Source: Alphaproteobacteria bacterium (GTDB lineage Bacteria; Pseudomonadota; Alphaproteobacteria; Sneathiellales; Sneathiellaceae). From it: a stretch of DNA of 9,729 bases. Numbering within the stretch: position 1 is the first letter of the stretch; the number at the start of each line of letters is the position of its first letter. The notes beneath the pieces were generated by a model. That model was not told the DNA's origin and ran no database searches. It was given only the letters and a program-made list of their open reading frames with translations. The stretch lies in NCBI GenBank assembly GCA_006226265.1, contig SBHH01000036.1, positions 1-9,729 on the forward strand, given 5' to 3'. A program made the translations under genes and the position numbers. Positions 5,113 to 9,729 of the stretch are shown here, one piece after another.

Positions 5113-7446
5113 ATGGCGATTGAAAAAGTTGCCGTCATCGGCGCCGGTGTCATGGGCGCGGCGATTGCCGCTCATGTCGCCAATGCGGGCATTCCCGTCG
5201 TCCTTCTCGATATCGTGCCGAAAGATGCGAAAAACCGGAACGCGCTCGCCGAAGGGGCGGTGGCGACCATGCTGAAAACCAAGCCCGCGCCTTTCATGCA
5301 TAAAAAGAATGCGCGGCTGGTCACGACTGGCAACCTTGAGGATAATCTCGATCTGGTCGCCGACTGCGACTGGATCTGTGAGGCGATTATCGAGAACCCG
5401 GCGTTGAAGCAGGACCTTTACAAGCGCCTCGATACGGTGCGGAAAAAGGGCTCAATCGTCAGTTCCAACACCTCGACGATTCCCTTGAAAACCCTGATGG
5501 ACGGTCTGCCGGTCGAATTCCAGCAGGATTTCGCGATCACCCATTTCTTCAACCCGCCGCGCTATATGCGCCTGTTCGAGTTAGTGGGCGGTGAACATAC
5601 ACGGAAAGAGGCACTTGAGGATTTGCGCGTCTTCGCCGATGTGGCCTTGGGCAAGGAAGTCATCGATTGTTTTGACACGCCGGGCTTTGTTGGTAACCGG
5701 ATCGGGATTTACTGGTCCTCCGTCGCGACAAAAAGCGCTTATGACTTGGGCCTGACCGTTGAAGAAGCCGACGCCGTCTGCGGCAAGCCGATGGGCATCC
5801 CCTCCACCGGGATTTTCGGCCTTGGCGATTTGACCGGGATTGACCTCGGGCCAAAGGTCATTGCCTCCATGCTCGCGGAACTCCCGAAGTCCGATACTTT
5901 CGTCGAGGAGTATGATGAAAATCATCCGATGGTGCAGACCGTCGCCAAGATGATCGAGGAAGGCTACACCGGCCGCAAGGGCAAGGGTGGCTTTTACCGC
6001 ATGAACAAGGAGGGCGGCAAACGGGTGAAAGAGGCCCGCAACCTCAAGACCGGCGACTATGCCAAGGCGGAAAAGCCTGAGCTTGGTTCCGTCCGCGCGG
6101 CGAAGAAGGGCCTTCGCGCGCTTGTCGAATATGATGACAAGGGCGGACAGTACGCCTGGGCGATCCTTTCCAAAACCATTTCCTATGCCGCCTCGCTCGT
6201 TGGCGAGATTGCCGATGACATCATCGCCATCGATCGCGCCATGAAGACGGGCTATGCCTGGAAATACGGCCCGTTCGAACAGCTCGACCAGCTTGGCAAC
6301 CAGTATTTCATCGACCGGCTCGAAAAAGAAGGCCTGCCGGTACCGGAATTCCTCAAAAAAGTCGGCGACCGCCTGCTTTACAAGGAAGAAGGGCGCGATG
6401 CCTGTTACATGACAGTGGAGGGCGACTATAAGGTTATTCCGGTCGCGGAAGATGCCTTCATGCTCGCCGATATCAAGCGGGGCGCGGAACCGGTTGCCTC
6501 CAACAAGGGGGCCAGCATCTGGGATCTCGGCGATGGCGTCGCCTGTCTGGAACTTCACACCAAGATGAATTCCATCGATCAGGATGTGGTCACCATGCTG
6601 CAGGAGGCCGCGAAGATCGACAAGAAGGGCTTCAAGGCGCTGGTGATCGGCAATGACGCCGATAATTTCTCGGTCGGCGCCAACGTCGGGCTGGTCCTCT
6701 TTGCCGCCAACGCTGCGATGTGGCCGGTGATCGAAAACCAGATGAGCGAAGGTCAGAACGCCCTGATGAAGCTGAAATATGCGCCTTTCCCGGTTGTCGC
6801 CGCGCCGGCCGGCATGGCGCTCGGCGGGGGCTGCGAGATCGTGCTCGCGGCCGGGGCCGTCCAGGCTCATGCGGAAAGCTATATGGGTCTTGTTGAAGTG
6901 GGGGTCGGTGTCCTGCCGGGCTTCGGCGGCTGCAAGGAACTTGTCATGCGCGCCATGCTGAACAAGAAGCGCCCGGGCGGCGCAATGCCCGCCCTTTCCG
7001 GTGTGTTCGAGGCCATCTCCACCGCCAAGGTTTCGACCAGCGCGGCGGAGGCACGGGACATGCTGATCCTGCGTGACAAGGACGCCATCACCATGAACCG
7101 CCGCCGCGTCCTTGCCGATGCGAAAAAGAAGGCGCTTTCCATGGTGGAGGGCTATGCCGCGCCGGAACCGGTCGAGGTCAACCTGCCGGGACCGACGGCC
7201 GCCGCTGCCTTCGACATGGCGGTATCGGGCTTCGTCACCATGGGCAAGGCGAGCGCTTATGACGGTGTGGTAAGCCGCGCCGTTGCCCGCGTAGTCACCG
7301 GCGGTGATACGGATATCACTGCGCCGGTCACGGAGAAAAAGCTGCTGCAGCTGGAGCGGGAGGAGTTCATGGCCCTTATCCATAACCACAAGACGCTGGA
7401 CCGGATCGAGCATATGCTGACGACCGGCAAGCCTCTTCGGAACTAG
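5113..7446 (+). CDS. Bifunctional 3-hydroxyacyl-CoA dehydrogenase / enoyl-CoA hydratase (FadN-type domain order)
   Basis: A 777-residue enzyme for the hydration and NAD-dependent oxidation steps of beta-oxidation. The dehydrogenase comes first: Rossmann fold VAVIGAGVMGAAIAAHVANAG (about 6-26, Gly10, Gly12, Gly15). The catalytic pair is His144 (ITHFFNPP) and Glu156 (RLFEL), and FVGNRIG marks the start of the C-terminal dehydrogenase domain. The crotonase-fold hydratase begins near residue 467. Its two expected acids are Glu575 (ALGGGCE) and Glu595 (YMGLVEVGVGVLPGFGG), so both active sites appear intact. This order is that of Bacillus FadN and the reverse of E. coli FadB, in which the hydratase is N-terminal. 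The start at 5113 is set by the Rossmann motif beginning right after it; an in-frame ATG at 4933 would put 60 unrelated residues inside the thiolase gene. The next gene starts 12 bases after the stop. The stereospecificity of the hydratase is assumed to be standard. Confidence 0.93.
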   Translation: MAIEKVAVIGAGVMGAAIAAHVANAGIPVVLLDIVPKDAKNRNALAEGAVATMLKTKPAPFMHKKNARLVTTGNLEDNLDLVADCDWICEAIIENPALKQDLYKRLDTVRKKGSIVSSNTSTIPLKTLMDGLPVEFQQDFAITHFFNPPRYMRLFELVGGEHTRKEALEDLRVFADVALGKEVIDCFDTPGFVGNRIGIYWSSVATKSAYDLGLTVEEADAVCGKPMGIPSTGIFGLGDLTGIDLGPKVIASMLAELPKSDTFVEEYDENHPMVQTVAKMIEEGYTGRKGKGGFYRMNKEGGKRVKEARNLKTGDYAKAEKPELGSVRAAKKGLRALVEYDDKGGQYAWAILSKTISYAASLVGEIADDIIAIDRAMKTGYAWKYGPFEQLDQLGNQYFIDRLEKEGLPVPEFLKKVGDRLLYKEEGRDACYMTVEGDYKVIPVAEDAFMLADIKRGAEPVASNKGASIWDLGDGVACLELHTKMNSIDQDVVTMLQEAAKIDKKGFKALVIGNDADNFSVGANVGLVLFAANAAMWPVIENQMSEGQNALMKLKYAPFPVVAAPAGMALGGGCEIVLAAGAVQAHAESYMGLVEVGVGVLPGFGGCKELVMRAMLNKKRPGGAMPALSGVFEAISTAKVSTSAAEARDMLILRDKDAITMNRRRVLADAKKKALSMVEGYAAPEPVEVNLPGPTAAAAFDMAVSGFVTMGKASAYDGVVSRAVARVVTGGDTDITAPVTEKKLLQLEREEFMALIHNHKTLDRIEHMLTTGKPLRN

Positions 7447-7458
7447 AAGGAAGACGAC

Positions 7459-9249
7459 ATGCCGATTTACAATGCGCCTGTAAAGGACTTCAAATTCGTC
7501 CTCAACGACCTTCTCGGCCTCGACAAGATGACCAATATGCCGGGTTTCGAGGACGCGACCCCGGATATGGTGGAGGCCATCCTCGAAGAGGGCGCCAAGC
7601 TGATGAGCGAGGTGATCCAGCCCTTGAACCAGGTGGGCGACAGCGAGGGCTGCCACTGGGACGATGGCGTGGTGACGACGCCGAAGGGCTTCAAGGAGGC
7701 TTATGACGAATATCGCGGCGCAGGCTGGATGGGCCTTGATGCCGATCCGGAATATGGCGGGCAGGGGCTTCCCCATGTGATCGGCATCGCCTTCGCCGAG
7801 ATGATGAGCGCGGCGAACATGGCCTTTGGCATGTATCCGGGCCTCACCCATGGCGCTTACGCGGCGATCCATAAGCATGGCACGGACGAACAGAAACGGA
7901 CCTGGCTGCCGAAGATGGTGACCGGCGACTGGACCGGCACCATGAACCTGACCGAGCCGCATTGCGGCACCGATCTCGGCCTCATGCGGACCAAGGCGGT
8001 CCCGCAGGACGATGGCAGCTACAAGGTCTCCGGCACCAAGATTTTCATCTCCGCCGGCGAACATGACATGTCGGACAATATCGTCCATCTGGTGCTTGCG
8101 AAAATTCCGGGCGGACCCGAAGGGATCAAGGGCGTCTCGCTTTTCATCGTGCCGAAATTCCTGCTCGACGCGGATGGCAACCCCGCCACGCGCAACGGCG
8201 TTTCCTGCGGCTCGATCGAGCACAAGATGGGCATCCATGGCAATTCCACCTGCGTCATGAATTATGACGAGGCGACGGGCTGGCTCCTCGGTGATGCGCA
8301 TAAGGGCATGCGCGCCATGTTCACCATGATGAATGCGGCCCGTCTCGGTGTCGGCATTCAGGGGCTTTCACAGGCCGAGGTTGCCTATCAGAATGCTGTC
8401 GTCTATGCGAAGGACCGGCTGCAGGGCCGTTCCATCTCCGGTGTGAAGGCGCCGGACAAGCCAGCCGATCCGATTATCGTGCATCCGGATATCCGCCGTC
8501 AGCTCCTGACCATCCGTGCCTTTACGGAAGGGGCGCGGGCCCTCGGTCTCTGGGCCGGGCTGCAGGTCGATATGGTGGACAAGCACCCCGAGGAAGACGC
8601 TCGCCGCGCGGCGGATGAGGCGCTTTCGCTGCTCACCCCGGTTATCAAGGCCTATTTCACTGATATGGGCTTTGAATCTGCGGCCAACGCCATGCAATGT
8701 TATGGCGGCCATGGCTATATCCATGAATGGGGGATGGAGCAGTTCGTCCGCGACGCCCGCATCACGCAGATTTATGAAGGCGCGAACGGCATTCAGGCCC
8801 TGGACCTTGTCGGCCGCAAACTGCCGCAGAATATGGGCCGTAACCTCCGTCAGTTCTTCCATCCAGTCGACGCCTTCATCCAGGAAAACATGATGGATCC
8901 GGAGATGAAGGATTTCATCCTGCCGCTCGCGAAAGCTTTTGCGAAGCTGCAACAGGCCACCGCGCTGATCGGTGAGAAGGGCATGAAAAACCCGGATGAG
9001 GCGGGTGCGGCCTCCAGCGAATATCTTCGGATGTTCGGCCTTGTCGCGCTTGGCTTCATGTGGGCGCAGATGGCGAAAATCGCCAAGGCGAAGCTTGCCG
9101 AAGGGGCGGAGGATGAGGCCTTTTACAAGACCAAGCTCGTTACCGCGCGCTTCTTCTTCGAACGGATGATCCCCGATGTCTCCTCGCTTCTCGTGAAGCT
9201 TGGCGCGGGCTCGAAAACCATGATGGGACTGGAGGCCGAAGCCTTCTAA
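7459..9249 (+). CDS. Acyl-CoA dehydrogenase with C-terminal extension (about 600 residues)
   Basis: An FAD flavoprotein for the first, dehydrogenation step of beta-oxidation. It is 596 residues long, against about 380 for short/medium-chain enzymes; the extra length is at the C-terminus (about 465-590) and matches the PF12806-type acyl-CoA dehydrogenase C-terminal domain. In order: an alpha-helical N-terminal domain (about 35-155), the beta domain with TEPHCGTDLGL (165-175) and VSGTKIFIS, and the C-terminal helical domain with QCYGGHGYIHEWGMEQFVRDARITQIYEGANGIQ. Glu440 in IYEGANG sits where the catalytic base is found in the medium-chain enzyme. The ATG at 7459 has a strong AAGGAAG (7447-7453) ribosome-binding sequence. 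It is third in the operon, 12 bases after the hydratase/dehydrogenase. Long acyl-CoA substrates are likely. The same subfamily includes DmdC, which oxidises methylmercaptopropionyl-CoA; without DmdB or DmdD nearby, a fatty-acid role is preferred. Confidence 0.92.
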   Translation: MPIYNAPVKDFKFVLNDLLGLDKMTNMPGFEDATPDMVEAILEEGAKLMSEVIQPLNQVGDSEGCHWDDGVVTTPKGFKEAYDEYRGAGWMGLDADPEYGGQGLPHVIGIAFAEMMSAANMAFGMYPGLTHGAYAAIHKHGTDEQKRTWLPKMVTGDWTGTMNLTEPHCGTDLGLMRTKAVPQDDGSYKVSGTKIFISAGEHDMSDNIVHLVLAKIPGGPEGIKGVSLFIVPKFLLDADGNPATRNGVSCGSIEHKMGIHGNSTCVMNYDEATGWLLGDAHKGMRAMFTMMNAARLGVGIQGLSQAEVAYQNAVVYAKDRLQGRSISGVKAPDKPADPIIVHPDIRRQLLTIRAFTEGARALGLWAGLQVDMVDKHPEEDARRAADEALSLLTPVIKAYFTDMGFESAANAMQCYGGHGYIHEWGMEQFVRDARITQIYEGANGIQALDLVGRKLPQNMGRNLRQFFHPVDAFIQENMMDPEMKDFILPLAKAFAKLQQATALIGEKGMKNPDEAGAASSEYLRMFGLVALGFMWAQMAKIAKAKLAEGAEDEAFYKTKLVTARFFFERMIPDVSSLLVKLGAGSKTMMGLEAEAF

Positions 9250-9270
9250 GGCGGGTTTGCTTCAAAATTG

Positions 9271-9297
9271 AAGGCGGGGCTTTCGCGCCGCCTTTGA
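9271..9297 (+). terminator. Candidate intrinsic terminator after the beta-oxidation operon
   Basis: AAGGCGG (9271-9277) and CCGCCTT (9288-9294) form a perfect 7-bp stem around a 10-base loop, 21 bases after the acyl-CoA dehydrogenase stop. The following T run is short (CCTTTGATAA), so termination may be partial and some read-through into the next acyl-CoA dehydrogenase gene is possible. Confidence 0.55.
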
Positions 9298-9349
9298 TAA
9301 CTTCAGGCTGGCGCAGCCCAAAGCGGTACAGTAGACTGCGGCAGTAAAA

Positions 9350-9362
9350 TGACAAATTGTCA
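9350..9362. promoter_or_regulatory. Perfect inverted repeat upstream of the second acyl-CoA dehydrogenase gene
   Basis: TGACAAATTGTCA has perfect 6-bp arms (TGACAA and TTGTCA) around one central A, 44 bases before the start codon of the next gene. Its right arm TTGTCA (9357-9362) could double as a -35 box, but no good -10 lies 16-18 bp downstream; the closest AT-rich stretch (ACATAACAAT) is farther away. It is probably an operator for a dimeric regulator of the downstream gene, and differs from the merR operator. Confidence 0.42.
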
Positions 9363-9406
9363 ATTACCGGGAAAGTCGCAAGAAACATAACAATAAGGGG
9401 GACGAG

Positions 9407-9729
9407 ATGATCGAACGCTCCATTTTCAGTGAGGAACATAATATCTTTCGGGAAACGGTTCGCCGTTTCTATGAAGAACATATCATCCCTCACCACGCCG
9501 AATGGGAAAAGGAAGGCAAGGTAAGCCGGGAGGCCTGGCTGGAAGCGGGCCGGCAGGGGCTCCTCTGCATGACCATCCCGGAGGAATATGGCGGGGCAGG
9601 CGCCGACAAGCTCTACAGCATCATCATGATGGAAGAACAGGCGCGCGCCGGAACGACCGGCCCGGGCTTCGGCCTTCATTCGGAAATCGTCGCGCCTTAC
9701 ATCCTCCATTACGGAACGGAGGAACAAAA
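9407..9729 (+). CDS. Second acyl-CoA dehydrogenase family protein, N-terminal part only
   Basis: The first 107 codons of an acyl-CoA dehydrogenase, open at the right edge of the window. The visible part is the alpha-helical N-terminal domain: FSEEHNIFRETVRRFYEEHIIPHHAEWEKEGKV (about 7-39), then LLCMTIPEEYGGAGADKLYSIIMMEEQARAG (about 52-82). This is the standard start of the roughly 380-residue family, without the longer N-terminus of the upstream 596-residue enzyme. The flavin-binding middle domain and the catalytic base are beyond the window. The ATG at 9407 has GGGGGA four bases upstream. It lies 157 bases after the operon's last gene, behind a terminator candidate and an inverted repeat, so it probably has its own control. 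Family-level assignment is secure. Chain-length specificity is unknown; membership of the long-chain (AcdA/FadE-like) group is a guess. Confidence 0.9.
   Translation, partial: MIERSIFSEEHNIFRETVRRFYEEHIIPHHAEWEKEGKVSREAWLEAGRQGLLCMTIPEEYGGAGADKLYSIIMMEEQARAGTTGPGFGLHSEIVAPYILHYGTEEQ

Noticed and set aside
3900..5153. A 417-codon minus-strand open frame over the thiolase gene
   Set aside because: Antisense shadow of the thiolase gene, with low-complexity composition rich in Arg, Asp, Gly and His and no family resemblance.
5581..8301. A 906-codon open frame on the minus strand across the dehydrogenase/hydratase and acyl-CoA dehydrogenase genes
   Set aside because: It is antisense to two enzymes with intact active-site motifs, and its protein is rich in His, Arg, Asp and Gly with no recognisable domain. 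Such frames arise from codon bias in G+C-rich genes.
7459..9249. Reading the acyl-CoA dehydrogenase as DmdC and the TauE gene as part of a DMSP/sulfur pathway
   Set aside because: No DmdB ligase, DmdD hydratase or sulfur enzyme is present. The two parts lie on opposite strands with the MerR/DUF962 pair between, and the direct partners are beta-oxidation enzymes.
9140..9727. A 195-codon minus-strand frame across the second acyl-CoA dehydrogenase
   Set aside because: It overlaps the clear acyl-CoA dehydrogenase N-terminus and the end of the preceding one; no recognisable domain.
1..9729. Search for CRISPR repeats, tRNA/rRNA, insertion-sequence ends, toxin-antitoxin pairs, defence or phage genes
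   Set aside because: Nothing supporting any of these was seen. Gene gaps are short, composition is even and all recognised genes are metabolic, transport or regulatory.

Overview
The window looks like chromosomal DNA of an alphaproteobacterium. The G+C content is high (roughly 60% by eye). A TIGR02186/Alph_Pro_TM-type protein sits next to a TauE/SafE exporter, a pairing I know from Alphaproteobacteria, and a MerR-type regulator heads a fatty-acid beta-oxidation cluster. I cannot assign a genus. I see no tRNA, rRNA, CRISPR array, insertion sequence, phage gene or integration scar; the region reads as ordinary vertically inherited metabolism.

Left part (1-2623, minus strand). From right to left these are a TauE/SafE-family anion exporter (1703-2623), a secreted, C-terminally anchored protein of the TIGR02186 family that starts one base after it (907-1701), and then an MFS transporter cut by the window edge (1-770). 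The first two are almost certainly one transcript; the MFS gene may be too. Upstream of the exporter gene is a 287-bp non-coding stretch (2624-2910) holding a pair of exact 11-bp direct repeats 22 bp apart and a 16-bp near-palindrome.

Middle (2911-3974). A small Mpo1-like/DUF962 membrane protein (minus strand) and a MerR-family regulator (plus strand) diverge from a compact control region. Both have good sigma70-type promoters, with only 24 bp between their -35 boxes. The merR promoter carries an inverted repeat exactly in its 17-bp spacer, the best regulatory signal in the window.

Right part (3975-9729, plus strand). A tight operon encodes a FadA-type thiolase, a two-domain 3-hydroxyacyl-CoA dehydrogenase/enoyl-CoA hydratase with the dehydrogenase at the N-terminus (FadN order, not FadB order), and a long acyl-CoA dehydrogenase of about 600 residues. 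Together they cover all four steps of the beta-oxidation spiral. A hairpin terminator candidate follows, then a second, different acyl-CoA dehydrogenase with its own leader, cut by the right edge.

I did not find a clearly novel biological system. The points most worth a second look are the merR operator/promoter, the exporter plus its uncharacterised partner, the tandem repeats before the exporter gene, and the Mpo1-like gene facing the beta-oxidation regulator.
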